DNA of 64,000 nucleotides, taken from the NCBI RefSeq assembly GCF_014694385.1, contig NZ_JAAOCA010000006.1, positions 62,001 to 126,000 on the forward strand. The letters run 5' to 3'. Under the pieces are notes generated by a model. It was given only the letters and a program-made list of their open reading frames with translations. It had not been told where the DNA came from and made no database searches. The stretch comes from Pseudomonas typographi (GTDB lineage: Bacteria > Pseudomonadota > Gammaproteobacteria > Pseudomonadales > Pseudomonadaceae). Below, one piece after another: positions 9,140 through 17,606 of the stretch (positions are counted from its first letter, which is position 1; each line of letters opens with the position of its first letter). The position numbers were made by a program, and so were the translations under genes.

Positions 9140-9916
9140 GTGCGCCTGGTCGATACCCACACCCACCTAGACTTCCCGGTGTTCGAAGCCGACCGCGGCG
9201 CCCTGCTCGACCAAGCCCAGGCGCGCGGGGTCGAGCGTGTGGTGGTATTGGCGGTGCACCGGGCCAATTGGCAGCGAGTATGGGACTTGGCCGAGCAGGA
9301 TCCACGGCTATACGCCGCGCTTGGGTTGCACCCGGTTTACCTTGCGGAACACCGGCCGCAGCATATCGACGAACTGCGCCACCGGCTCGAACGCCTGGCC
9401 GGGGCACACAAGCTGTGCGCGCTGGGCGAGTTCGGTCTGGATTATTACGTCCCGGGCCTGGCCCGGGATGCCCAACAGTACTGGTTCGAAGCGCAACTGG
9501 CACTGGCCGCGGAGTTCGAGTTGCCGGTGCTGCTGCACGTGCGCCATTGCCATGCGCCGGTGATCGCCGCCCTCAAGCGCTACAAGTTGGCCAGGCGCGG
9601 GATCATCCATGCCTTCTCCGGCAGCTATGAAGAGGCCCGTGAATACATCAAGCTCGGCTACTGCCTGGGCGTGGGCGGCGCCCCCACCTGGCCCCAGGCC
9701 CATCGGCTGCACAAAGTACTGCCGCGCCTGCCGCTGGAGCATGTGGTGCTGGAAACCGACGCCCCAGACATGGCCCCGGCCATGCACCCCGGGGTGCGCA
9801 ACAGCCCGCTGCACCTGCCGGATATTTGCCAGGCGCTGGCGCAATGCATGGGCCTTGAGCCGCAGGCGCTGGCGCAGGCCAGCACGGCCAATGCGTACCG
9901 GGTTTTTGGTTGGTAG
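9140..9916 (+). CDS. TatD-family metal-dependent hydrolase (DNase)
   Basis: A 258-residue TIM-barrel amidohydrolase-fold protein. Metal ligands typical of TatD are visible: VDTHTHLDF at the N-terminus, LGEFGLDYY with the bridging Glu, the LLHVRH histidine, the IIHAFSGS histidine and the LETDAPD aspartate. TatD proteins are 3'-5' exonucleases or deoxyribonucleases; the substrate of this paralogue cannot be read from sequence. The GTG start comes one base after the cra stop, and the cra C-terminal codons include the ribosome-binding GAGG, so translation is coupled. Its link to fructose control is positional only. Confidence 0.9.
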   Translation: MRLVDTHTHLDFPVFEADRGALLDQAQARGVERVVVLAVHRANWQRVWDLAEQDPRLYAALGLHPVYLAEHRPQHIDELRHRLERLAGAHKLCALGEFGLDYYVPGLARDAQQYWFEAQLALAAEFELPVLLHVRHCHAPVIAALKRYKLARRGIIHAFSGSYEEAREYIKLGYCLGVGGAPTWPQAHRLHKVLPRLPLEHVVLETDAPDMAPAMHPGVRNSPLHLPDICQALAQCMGLEPQALAQASTANAYRVFGW

Positions 9917-9982
9917 AACCGCCCCGTTGCACGCTGGTTGCGCCTGAAGCATGCGCCTTGGCGGTTCGGCGCCGCCACGCGA

Positions 9983-10429
9983 TTACCAGCGCTGCTCGGC
10001 GGCCTTATCGCTCGCTTTGCCCTCTACCCATCGCTCGCCTTGGGGGGTGCGCTCCTTTTTCCAGAACGGGGCCCGCGCCTTGAGGTAATCCATGATGAAA
10101 CTACACGCGTCGAATGCCGCTTGGCGGTGGGCACTGGCGGTGCCCACGAACACGATGGGTTCGCCGGGCTCCAGGGCGCCGACCCGGTGCAGTACCCGCA
10201 CGTTGAGCAACGGCCAGCGTTGCTCGGCCTCACTCACGATCTTGGCCAAGGCCTTTTCAGTCATGCCCGGATAATGCTCCAGGGCCAAGCCATGGACCGG
10301 CTGGCCATCGTTGAAGTCGCGCACATAGCCGGTGAAGGTCACCACCGCGCCGATGCCCAACTGCGCGGCATGCATCGCCTCGGTTTCGGTGCCGGGGCTG
10401 AAACGTTCTTGCTGCACCTTGATACTCAC
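9983..10429 (-). CDS. moaE: Molybdopterin synthase catalytic subunit MoaE
   Basis: A 148-residue large subunit of molybdopterin synthase, which transfers sulfur from the MoaD thiocarboxylate to precursor Z in molybdenum-cofactor synthesis. It shows the core GAVVTFTGYVRDFN, LEHYPGMTEKAL, RVLHRVGALEPGEPIVFVG and the FWKKE motif whose lysines form the active site. The GTG start is preceded by GGAGG, which overlaps the moaD stop one base upstream, so the two subunits are translationally coupled. It is the last gene of moaCDE. Confidence 0.95.
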   Translation of the reverse strand: MSIKVQQERFSPGTETEAMHAAQLGIGAVVTFTGYVRDFNDGQPVHGLALEHYPGMTEKALAKIVSEAEQRWPLLNVRVLHRVGALEPGEPIVFVGTASAHRQAAFDACSFIMDYLKARAPFWKKERTPQGERWVEGKASDKAAEQRW

Positions 10430-10430
10430 C

Positions 10431-10673
10431 TTAACCTCCGGTCACGGTCGGAAAAAACGCCACCTCATCGCCCGGCTCAACCGGCTCGTTCAGGCTGCAC
10501 AGTTCTTCATTGCGGGCGCACATCACATTGCGTTCGGCCAGCACGTCGTGGCCGCCCTGGGCCAGCAAGTGCTGGCGCACGCTGCCCAGCGTAGTGAATG
10601 GCCCCTCGAGGGTTTCGCGCTCTTTGCCCATGGCTTCGCGAAAACGGGCGAAGTACAACACGGTGAGTTTCAT
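10431..10673 (-). CDS. moaD: Molybdopterin synthase sulfur carrier subunit MoaD
   Basis: An 80-residue ubiquitin-fold protein ending in VTGG. The C-terminal Gly-Gly is adenylated and thiocarboxylated so that it can donate sulfur to MoaE. The [10 protein letters not shown] and [12 protein letters not shown] segments are characteristic. The start at 10673 overlaps the moaC stop in an ATGA. A longer frame exists upstream but lies inside moaC and is not supported. Confidence 0.95.
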   Translation of the reverse strand: MKLTVLYFARFREAMGKERETLEGPFTTLGSVRQHLLAQGGHDVLAERNVMCARNEELCSLNEPVEPGDEVAFFPTVTGG

Positions 10674-11143
10674 GGTGCATCCGCTTTGAAATGGCCGCCC
10701 TTGCCGCCTTGTTTTTCCAACAGCCGTACGGTTTCGATGACCATGCCGCGGTCCACGGCCTTGCACATGTCGTAGATCGTCAAAGCTGCCACGCTGGCAG
10801 CGGTCAAGGCTTCCATTTCCACACCGGTTTGCCCGGCAAGCTTGCAACGGGCCAGGATCAGCACGCTGTCGTCGCCGCTGGGCTGCAATTCGACCTTGAT
10901 GCTGGTGAGCATCAAAGGGTGGCACAGGGGGATGAGGTCGGCGGTTTTTTTCGCGGCTTGAATGCCGGCGATGCGCGCCACGGCGAACACATCACCCTTC
11001 GGGTGCCCGCCCTCGGCAATCATTTTCAGCGTTTGCGGGCGCATCCGCACACGCGCCTGGGCCACCGCCTCACGCGATGTGACCGCTTTGTCGGTAACAT
11101 CGACCATGTTGGCATGGCCTTGGGAATCGAGATGGGTCAACAT
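10670..11143 (-). CDS. moaC: Cyclic pyranopterin monophosphate synthase MoaC
   Basis: A 157-residue enzyme. With MoaA (not in this window) it converts GTP to cyclic pyranopterin monophosphate, the first step of molybdenum-cofactor synthesis. Signature blocks are [48 protein letters not shown] and [22 protein letters not shown], which carry the known active-site Lys and His. The start [16 protein letters not shown] is the family start; a longer version with ten more residues lacks a ribosome site. First gene of moaC-moaD-moaE. Confidence 0.95.
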   Translation of the reverse strand: MLTHLDSQGHANMVDVTDKAVTSREAVAQARVRMRPQTLKMIAEGGHPKGDVFAVARIAGIQAAKKTADLIPLCHPLMLTSIKVELQPSGDDSVLILARCKLAGQTGVEMEALTAASVAALTIYDMCKAVDRGMVIETVRLLEKQGGKGGHFKADAP

Positions 11144-11197
11144 CGGGAAACTCCGCTTGATCGAGGCGAGCATTGTACCCCTGCCTCACGCCACGGG

Positions 11198-11283
11198 TGT
11201 GGCGCCTCAGACGTTCGCACACGCATTGACGCGTAAACGTTGCTGGCGGGCAAGGTGCGGTGCAGTGGCATAGCAGGGCGGGC
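11198..11283 (+). repeat. Dispersed intergenic repeat, copy B (3' truncated)
   Basis: The copy begins GTGGCGCCTCAGACG and continues TTCGCACACGCATTGACGCG, GTTGCTGGCGGGCAAGG and CATAGCAGGGC. The distal arm with GCCCGGCAGC is missing; instead there is a GCATCTC/GAGATGC hairpin (11282-11296). It lies between moaC and the PhoH-family gene. Confidence 0.65.
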
Positions 11284-11378
11284 ATCTCTGAGATGCCGCA
11301 CCAGCATCAGCTAAAAACAAAAGCCGCAAGCGGCGTGGCGCCACCTGCAGCTTGAGGCTCGCGGCGTGAAGCAGGCCT

Positions 11379-12773
11379 TTACAAATGCGACTCAGCGTAC
11401 TCGGCCAGCACCGAGCGTGGCACGCCCTGCAGCGTGATATGCACACCGTTGGGGAAATCCTTGAAGCGCTCCGTCATGTAGGTCAGGCCAGAACTGGTGG
11501 CCGAGAGATACGGCGTGTCGATCTGCGCCAGGTTACCCAGGCAAACCACCTTCGAGCCGCTGCCGGCGCGGGTGATGATGGTCTTGATCTGGTGCGGCGT
11601 AAGGTTCTGGCATTCGTCGATCAGGATCAGGCTTTGTTGGAAGCTGCGCCCACGGATGTAGTTCAGCGATTTGAACTGCAATGGCACCTTGCTCAGGATG
11701 TAATCGACGCTGCCATGGGTGTTTTCGTCATCCATGTGCAGGGCTTCGAGGTTGTCGGTGATCGCCCCCAGCCAGGGCTCCATCTTCTCGGCCTCGGTGC
11801 CCGGCAAAAAGCCGATTTCCTGGTCCAGGCCCTGTACGCTACGGGTGGCGATGATGCGCCGGTAACGCTTGCTGACCATGGTTTGCTCGATCGCCGCGGC
11901 CAGGGCCAGGATGGTTTTGCCCGAGCCTGCCGCCCCGGTGAGGTTGACCAGGTGGATGTCGGGGTCGAGCAAGGCGAACAGTGCCAGCGCCTGGTATACG
12001 TCGCGTGGCTTAAGGCCCCAGGCCTCCTGGTGCAGCAAGGGTTCCTGGTGCATGTCGAGGATCAACAGCTCATCGGCGCGAATGCCTTTGATCCAACCGA
12101 CGAAACCTTGCTCATCGACGATGAACTCGTTGATGTGCGCCGCCGGCAACACCTCGTTGAGCTGTACACGATGCCAGGTGCGGCCATGGTCCTGGCGTGT
12201 CTCGACCTTGCCGACGCGGTCCCAGAACGAGCCGGGCACGCTGTGGTAGCCTTTGGATAACAGCGCCACATCATCGACCAGTTGGTCGGTGCTGTAGTCC
12301 TCAGCCTCGATGCCACAGGCGCGGGCCTTAAGGCGCATGTTGATGTCTTTGGTGACCAGAATGACGCTGGTGTCTGGCCGTTTCTCCTTCAGTGCCAGCA
12401 GTTGGTTGATGATGACGTTGTCGGCCAAATGCGAGGGCAGTGGGTCTTCGGCATGGCCATGCTTGTTCATCAAGATAGACAACGTACCCTTGGGCTGGCC
12501 CTTGCCGCGGGCGATCGGCACGCCCCGCTCGACGTGCGCGGGGGTGGCTTCTCCCAAGGTTTTATCGATCAGCCGAATGGCCTGCCGGCATTCCGCCGCA
12601 ACAGTGAGCTTGCCGTCCTTGAGTTTGTCGAGCTCTTCAAGCACGGTCATCGGGATGGCGACATGGTGCTCTTCGAAATTAAGCAGGGCGTTGGGGTCGT
12701 GTATCAGTACATTGGTATCGAGCACATAAAGGATTGGCTGGTTGGAGGAGGTGGTGCGTCCTTGTTCATCCAT
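11379..12773 (-). CDS. PIN domain-PhoH ATPase fusion (PhoH2-like)
   Basis: A 464-residue protein with two domains. Residues about 14-140 form a PIN nuclease domain (YVLDTNVLIHDP, the EELDKLKDG region, and VTKDINMRLKA with the acidic active-site residues). Residues about 230-460 form a PhoH P-loop ATPase (LTGAAGSGKTILALAAAIEQ as Walker A, LILIDECQNLTPHQIKTIITR as Walker B, then CLGNLAQIDTPYL). PhoH2 proteins of this layout are RNA helicase-ribonucleases, often regulated by an antitoxin, but no antitoxin-like gene is seen here. AAGGTGA precedes the ATG. Monocistronic as far as can be seen. Confidence 0.93.
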   Translation of the reverse strand: MDEQGRTTSSNQPILYVLDTNVLIHDPNALLNFEEHHVAIPMTVLEELDKLKDGKLTVAAECRQAIRLIDKTLGEATPAHVERGVPIARGKGQPKGTLSILMNKHGHAEDPLPSHLADNVIINQLLALKEKRPDTSVILVTKDINMRLKARACGIEAEDYSTDQLVDDVALLSKGYHSVPGSFWDRVGKVETRQDHGRTWHRVQLNEVLPAAHINEFIVDEQGFVGWIKGIRADELLILDMHQEPLLHQEAWGLKPRDVYQALALFALLDPDIHLVNLTGAAGSGKTILALAAAIEQTMVSKRYRRIIATRSVQGLDQEIGFLPGTEAEKMEPWLGAITDNLEALHMDDENTHGSVDYILSKVPLQFKSLNYIRGRSFQQSLILIDECQNLTPHQIKTIITRAGSGSKVVCLGNLAQIDTPYLSATSSGLTYMTERFKDFPNGVHITLQGVPRSVLAEYAESHL

Positions 12774-13043
12774 ACTCGGTCACCTTTGTGAGAGCCGTTC
12801 GACGCAATACCTGTGCGGTGCTGCGCCTCGAAGCCGCCGCGCTCCGCAAGGGCGGAGGGCTGCACGACAGGCGATGGGCCGAATAACGACGCCACCTGTG
12901 TCGGCAGGGTTCGGCGGTCTACACCTTAGTACCGCAAAACCCATTGCTATACAAAGGGAAATACCACGGCCACCCGCTTTATTTTCGCAATGGACGAACA
13001 GCGCTTGGCGGCGCCATCAGGGGCAGGTAAAGTCCGGGGTTCT

Positions 13044-14165
13044 TCAACGCGCGAATGCGTGGCAATCCTCCCAGGCGATACCGCTTTGCGCGGTGCGTTG
13101 CAGCAACACCGGCAAGGCCGTTTTCACTTTCGATTGGGCATCGTGAAACGCGATGACGCCCTTGCGCCACAACAGCATCAGGCTCAGTACTCGGTCGGCC
13201 AACAGTTCTGCCGGCACTTGGGTGTTGGTGTCCTGGGCGTCTATGTCCCACAGCACCACGGCCAGGTGCTGCTGTTCGAAGAACTCGCCGCTGTCGGCGC
13301 GGCGCTGCCCATAAGGGGGGCGGAACTGCGCGACGAAGCTGCCCGGCACTTGCGCTTGCACCAGCGCCACGCTGCGCTGGATCGAATCCTGCCAGTCGCG
13401 CCATTGCGCATGGGACCGATACTCCCAGCCCTGCACGCCCACGCACTGTTGGCCATAAAGCTGCTCCAGGTCGCCCTGTGGGGCGTTGTCACGGCGCAAT
13501 TGCAGGCTGTTGCCCAACACGAAGAAGGTCGCGGTCATCTTTTGCCTGCGCAGGTAATCGGTGACCCAATCGCTATTGCCGCCGGCAAGCGTCGGGCCGC
13601 TGTCGAACGTGAGTAGGAATACCCGGTCGTTGAGTTCATCGCCGTTGTGCTCGTTGGCCGAGAACTTGGCTATTTCGCTGCTCACCGTTGGGAATAGCGC
13701 CGCCATGCGCAGTAGCTCGTCCAAGTAGGTGCGGTTGAACGCCCTGCCCGGGTCGCGCCATTTGGCATAAAACGAATCATCGGCCACCACGAACTGGCTC
13801 GCTTCGGCCTTCAGGCTGTCGACGTCGTCGACCGCATAACAGAAAGAAGCGTCTTGCTCACAACTTTGCTGGGCCGCATCGAAGTTTTCCCACAGCCGCT
13901 GCCACAGCCGGCCACGCAGGCTGGAGATGGCCTCCATGTCGATTTGGCGCAAGCCCAACCGGCTGGCCAGCGCGCCCTCATCGAGGGCTTCGGTCAGGGC
14001 CAACTCATGGGCAAAACCCAGTATCTGCGCACGTGAGGCCACGTCGAACAGTACCGGGCTGTCGATGCTCTCCGGCCATACGCTACGGTCCAGCGTGGCC
14101 ACCGGTGCCGCCACAGCGTGGGCGAAGGCCAACAAGGCGGTGATCAGGAACAACGCAACGCGCAA
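13044..14165 (-). CDS. Polysaccharide deacetylase (NodB-fold) protein with degenerate metal site
   Basis: About 373 residues. The start is uncertain: a TTG at 14165 has GGAG 8 nt upstream and gives a clean signal peptide (VALFLITALLAFAHAVAA), while a GTG at 14222 would add 19 residues. The N-terminal 150 residues are helical and not recognised. The C-terminal half is NodB-like: LLTFDSGPT (motif 1), EYRSHAQWRDW where the HxxxH zinc motif normally is, FRPPYGQ (motif 3) and GVIAFHD (motif 5). The second Asp of TFDDG and the second His are missing, so the metal site looks incomplete. It is probably a periplasmic protein acting on, or only binding, a glycan. The substrate is unknown. Confidence 0.75.
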   Translation of the reverse strand: MRVALFLITALLAFAHAVAAPVATLDRSVWPESIDSPVLFDVASRAQILGFAHELALTEALDEGALASRLGLRQIDMEAISSLRGRLWQRLWENFDAAQQSCEQDASFCYAVDDVDSLKAEASQFVVADDSFYAKWRDPGRAFNRTYLDELLRMAALFPTVSSEIAKFSANEHNGDELNDRVFLLTFDSGPTLAGGNSDWVTDYLRRQKMTATFFVLGNSLQLRRDNAPQGDLEQLYGQQCVGVQGWEYRSHAQWRDWQDSIQRSVALVQAQVPGSFVAQFRPPYGQRRADSGEFFEQQHLAVVLWDIDAQDTNTQVPAELLADRVLSLMLLWRKGVIAFHDAQSKVKTALPVLLQRTAQSGIAWEDCHAFAR

Positions 14166-14291
14166 AGGCAAGGCTCCGTCAGGTGTTAACACGGGTAAAC
14201 AAAGCAGTGCGAAGCCTAGCACTTACGCCATAGGTGGAGTTAACCCCGCCACCCACCTAGAATCGCCTGCACCCTTTAATGGAGCCTTGCC

Positions 14292-15068
14292 ATGCTGTTG
14301 GTGATTTCCCCGGCCAAAACCCTCGACTACGAAACCCCACCGGCCACACCTGAGTTCTCCCAACCGGAGCACTTGGACGACGCCCAAGTGCTGATCGAGC
14401 AACTGCGGCAGCTCGACCCTGCCCAAATCGCCCAATTAATGGGCCTGTCCGACAAATTGGCGGGCCTGAACGCGGCGCGCTTCGCCAGTTGGAACCCAGC
14501 GTTTACCCCGCATAATGCGAAGCAGGCGATCCTGGCGTTCAAGGGCGACGTGTACACCGGCCTTGCCGCCGACCGTTTCAACGCGGGTGATTTCGCCTTT
14601 GCCCAGCGGCACCTGCGCATGCTCTCCGGGTTATACGGGGTGCTGCGCCCGTTGGATTTGATGCAACCCTACCGCCTGGAAATGGGGACGAAACTGGCCA
14701 ATGGCCGGGGCAAAGACCTCTACGCCTTCTGGGGCGAGCGTATCAGCCAATGGCTGAACCGGGCCCTGGCCGAGCAGGGCGACAACCTGCTGGTGAACCT
14801 GGCGTCAAACGAGTACTTCACCGCAGTCAAACGCCCCGCACTGAAAGCACGGGTGATAGACACCGAATTTCGCGACCTGAAAAACGGCGAATACAAGATC
14901 ATCAGCTTCTATGCAAAAAAAGCCCGCGGGTTGATGAGCCGCTTCGTTATCACTGAACGGCTACAACAGGCCGACGACCTTAAAGCCTTCGACCTAGACG
15001 GCTATTACTTCAGCCCGGCGCGCTCCAGTGACACAAAACTGGTGTTCCTGCGAGATTCGCCTGCCTAA
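14292..15068 (+). CDS. yaaA: Peroxide stress protein YaaA (DUF328/UPF0246)
   Basis: A 258-residue cytoplasmic protein of the YaaA family. Conserved blocks are [19 protein letters not shown]-like [46 protein letters not shown] and [15 protein letters not shown]. In E. coli YaaA limits DNA and protein oxidation under hydrogen peroxide by reducing free intracellular iron; its fold has DNA-binding features. The length matches the family. It stands alone between a divergent deacetylase-like gene and repeat copy C, which starts 2 nt after its stop codon. Confidence 0.93.
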   Translation: MLLVISPAKTLDYETPPATPEFSQPEHLDDAQVLIEQLRQLDPAQIAQLMGLSDKLAGLNAARFASWNPAFTPHNAKQAILAFKGDVYTGLAADRFNAGDFAFAQRHLRMLSGLYGVLRPLDLMQPYRLEMGTKLANGRGKDLYAFWGERISQWLNRALAEQGDNLLVNLASNEYFTAVKRPALKARVIDTEFRDLKNGEYKIISFYAKKARGLMSRFVITERLQQADDLKAFDLDGYYFSPARSSDTKLVFLRDSPA

Positions 15069-15069
15069 T

Positions 15070-15196
15070 GGGTGCCCCAGAAGTCCGCACACTGATTGGC
15101 TGTGGCGGGTGCTGCCGGGCAAGGCGCCGTGGCCCATCATCGCAGGGTTATGGCAAGCGGCAACCTGGCCCGGCAGCAAAAGGCGCCGCTGGCCGG
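15070..15196 (+). repeat. Dispersed intergenic repeat, copy C
   Basis: GGGTGCCCCAGAAGTCCGCACACTG leads into GTGCTGCCGGGCAAGGCGCC, then ATCGCAGGGTTATGGCAAGCG, and ends with GGCCCGGCAGCAAAAGGCGCC. Both arms of the internal inverted repeat (CTGCCGGGC and GCCCGGCAG) are intact, so the transcript can fold into a long hairpin. That might serve as the 3' end of yaaA. Confidence 0.75.
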
Positions 15197-15656
15197 TGCA
15201 ATTAACTTGCGAGGCACCTGCAGTTTCGCGGTGCACTGCGCCGTTCGCGCAGGGATATAAGCGCATAAGAAAGTGCCACAGCGGGCGCGGCAACGCTGCC
15301 CGGGTGAAACGGAAACCGCCCCAGGTAGGCGGCCGCTGGCCGAAACAGCCTAGTTGCGCCTCAACTGGGTGCAATAAACCGATACTTTAACGCCCCGCCC
15401 CATCGTGCACATATAGCTTTTGACGGCTTTCCGGCGCCAATACTTAGTCGCTTTTTCCCTGGCACAACAAGTACTTGCGCCGTTTGTAGATTTTTCACCT
15501 CGGTATTACAAAAAATTTCACAGTGCTGGCAAAAAAATACCAGGCACGCGCCAAGCCACGCCGTACAAGGCTTTGGTACCTGGTTAGTGGCACAATGGCA
15601 CTATCCAAACCCCGCTAAACCCTTAAGAAAAGTCTGCCACCGGTCGGGGCCGTTCG
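15197..15656 (+). promoter_or_regulatory. Upstream regulatory region of algD
   Basis: About 460 bp without a gene, markedly AT-richer in its second half than the rest of the window. In P. aeruginosa the corresponding region binds AlgR, AmrZ, IHF and others. Here CCGTTTGTAG near 15480 resembles the AlgR half-site CCGTTCGTC, and TTAGTGGCACAATGGCAC (near 15585) resembles an AmrZ-type site. These are resemblances only; the region as a whole is the expected enhancer of the operon. Confidence 0.45.
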
Positions 15657-15684
15657 GAACTTAGTGGGGTTATAGTCGCTCATA
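15657..15684 (+). promoter_or_regulatory. algD promoter, AlgU (sigma-22/sigma-E type)
   Basis: GAACTT (15657-15662), a 17-bp spacer, then TCATA (15680-15684). The AlgU consensus is GAACTT-N16/17-TCTGA, so the -35 element is perfect and the -10 element has TC plus the final A. It is the only such pair seen in the 1.1-kb gap and it faces algD, about 490 nt upstream of the start codon. Confidence 0.8.
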
Positions 15685-15691
15685 CCACCCG

Positions 15692-16181
15692 TAACGATTC
15701 TCGAGCGGTGTGTAGGAGATGACGTACAAAGTGCGTAAAAGGGACGAACAGCCGAAGGGCGTGTTCAGCTGACTGAACGGGAACTGGCAACGCCCATAAG
15801 TTTAATCTCAGGAGAGAACAGCACAGTAACCCTCAACCCAGGGTCAAGTCGGAGCCCCTTCCGCGGGCTCGTACAGATCGGCTTATATGCTTGGTTCGCA
15901 AAGACAACTCCAATAAGCGAAGGCAAGTAACGACGAGAAGGTGAGCCGTTTTGTAATAAAGACTGGCTACATTCCAGGGCGAATCTGTTAACACGGGTTC
16001 AGCACTGCCCCTGTTGGGCACTCTGCCTTGAGTGCTCGGAATTAAATAGGCCTGCAACAGTGAAGCGGCAATCGGATGGCAAACTTTTTGCCAGGTTTCC
16101 GAGTGGCTGAGTACTGCCGGTTAATTAAACCCAGTCTGGCTCGTTAGTTGAGCTGGCGTGAAAACACATGAGGTGAATGCG
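15692..16181 (+). other. Long untranslated leader of the algD transcript
   Basis: About 490 nt between the promoter and the algD ATG. No convincing reading frame is present on either strand. Several stems are visible: GTTCAG/CTGAAC (15763-15778, 4-nt loop), ACCCT/AGGGT (15829-15844) and GAGCCC/GGGCTC (15852-15870, 7-nt loop). P. aeruginosa algD also has a leader of several hundred nucleotides. The structures may matter for translation or stability, but no known riboswitch class is recognised. Confidence 0.6.
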
Positions 16182-17498
16182 ATGCGTATCAGCATCTTTG
16201 GTTTGGGCTATGTTGGCGCTGTTTGTGCGGGTTGCCTGTCGGCCCGTGGTCATGATGTGATTGGCGTGGATGTCTCCAAGGCCAAGATCGACCTGATCAA
16301 CCAAGGGAAGTCGCCAATCGTCGAACCGGGCCTTGAAGAGCTGCTGGCTCAAGGCATCCAGACTGGCCGCCTGAGTGGCACCAACGATTTTTCCCAAGCG
16401 ATTCGCGATACCGACCTGTCGATGATCTGCGTGGGTACCCCAAGCAAGAAAAACGGCGACCTGGGCCTGGAGTTCATGGAGTCGGTGTGCCGCGAGATCG
16501 GCTTGGTACTGCGTGATAAAACGTCGCGCCATACCGTGGTGGTTCGCAGCACAGTATTGCCGGGCACCGTCAAGAACGTGGTAATCCCCATCCTCGAAGA
16601 GTTCTCCGGCAAAAAAGCTGGCGTCGACTTCGGCGTGGCGGTCAACCCTGAGTTCCTCCGCGAAAGCACCGCCATCAAGGACTACGATCATCCGCCGATG
16701 ACCGTGATCGGTGAACTGGACAAAGCCTCCGGCGACGTGCTGGAAAGCCTGTACAGCGAACTGGACGCCCAGATCATCCGCAAGGCCATCGAAGTGGCCG
16801 AGATGATCAAGTACACCTGCAACGTGTGGCACGCCACCAAAGTCACCTTCGCCAACGAAATCGGCAACATTGCCAAGGCCTGTGGCGTCGATGGTCGCGA
16901 AGTGATGGATGTGGTTTGCCAAGACACCCACCTGAACCTGTCCAAATACTACATGCGCCCTGGCTTCGCCTTCGGCGGCTCCTGCCTGCCCAAGGACGTG
17001 CGCGCCCTGAACTACCGCGCCAGCTCCCTGGACGTCGAAGCGCCGCTGATCGGCTCGCTGATGCGCAGCAACGAATCGCAGGTGCAGAACGCCTACAACA
17101 TCGTTGCTAGCCACGACAAGCGCAAGGTCGCCCTGCTGGGCCTGAGCTTCAAGGCCGGTACCGATGACCTGCGTGAAAGCCCCTTGGTAGAACTGGCTGA
17201 AAAGCTGATCGGCAAGGGCTTTGAGCTGAGCATCTACGACCGCAACGTCGAGTACGCCCGCGTTCACGGGGCGAACAAAGAGTACATCGAGTCGAAGATC
17301 CCACACGTCTCGTCCCTGCTCAATTCGGACTTCGACGCCGTGGTCGACAACGCCGACGTGATCATCCTGGGTAACAGCGATGAAAGCTTCCGCAAGCTGG
17401 TTGATAACGTTCCGGCCGGCAAGCACGTGGTCGACCTGGTGGGGTTCATGAAGAACACCACCAACGTGCAAAAAGGTACCGAAGGTATCTGCTGGTAA
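16182..17498 (+). CDS. algD: GDP-mannose 6-dehydrogenase
   Basis: A 438-residue cytoplasmic enzyme that oxidises GDP-mannose to GDP-mannuronic acid in two NAD-dependent steps, the committed step of alginate synthesis. The N-terminal Rossmann motif is IFGLGYVGAVCAGC. The catalytic Cys268 lies in FGGSCLPKD, the same number as in P. aeruginosa AlgD. GLSFKAGTDDLRESP begins the C-terminal UDP/GDP-binding domain. The ATG at 16182 is chosen over an in-frame GTG 24 nt upstream because GAGGTGA precedes it. First gene of the alginate operon, under the AlgU-type promoter. Confidence 0.98.
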   Translation: MRISIFGLGYVGAVCAGCLSARGHDVIGVDVSKAKIDLINQGKSPIVEPGLEELLAQGIQTGRLSGTNDFSQAIRDTDLSMICVGTPSKKNGDLGLEFMESVCREIGLVLRDKTSRHTVVVRSTVLPGTVKNVVIPILEEFSGKKAGVDFGVAVNPEFLRESTAIKDYDHPPMTVIGELDKASGDVLESLYSELDAQIIRKAIEVAEMIKYTCNVWHATKVTFANEIGNIAKACGVDGREVMDVVCQDTHLNLSKYYMRPGFAFGGSCLPKDVRALNYRASSLDVEAPLIGSLMRSNESQVQNAYNIVASHDKRKVALLGLSFKAGTDDLRESPLVELAEKLIGKGFELSIYDRNVEYARVHGANKEYIESKIPHVSSLLNSDFDAVVDNADVIILGNSDESFRKLVDNVPAGKHVVDLVGFMKNTTNVQKGTEGICW

Positions 17499-17504
17499 CC
17501 GAGC

Positions 17505-17535
17505 ACCCGTGGCGCTTGCTTCAAGCGCCACGGGT
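17505..17535 (+). other. 13-bp perfect RNA hairpin between algD and alg8
   Basis: ACCCGTGGCGCTT and AAGCGCCACGGGT pair perfectly around a 5-nt loop (GCTTC), starting 6 nt after the algD stop. Only TTCTTC follows, not a full T-run. It looks like an attenuator or an mRNA 3'-end stabiliser rather than a full terminator. Confidence 0.75.
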
Positions 17536-17606
17536 TCTTCGACGCCTGCCCATAGACATTCGGGCCGCCGCTGGTCGGGCGCCCCGATAACGAGACGGAT
17601 GCAGAT

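Noticed and set aside
12774..13043. Frames in the 270-bp gap between the PhoH-family and deacetylase-like genes
   Set aside because: They read as Arg/Ala/Ser-rich noise and overlap the neighbouring genes; no regulatory site was recognised there either.
15833..16057. Minus-strand 74-codon frame in the algD leader
   Set aside because: It has no ribosome site and no recognisable protein character, and it is antisense to the expected leader.
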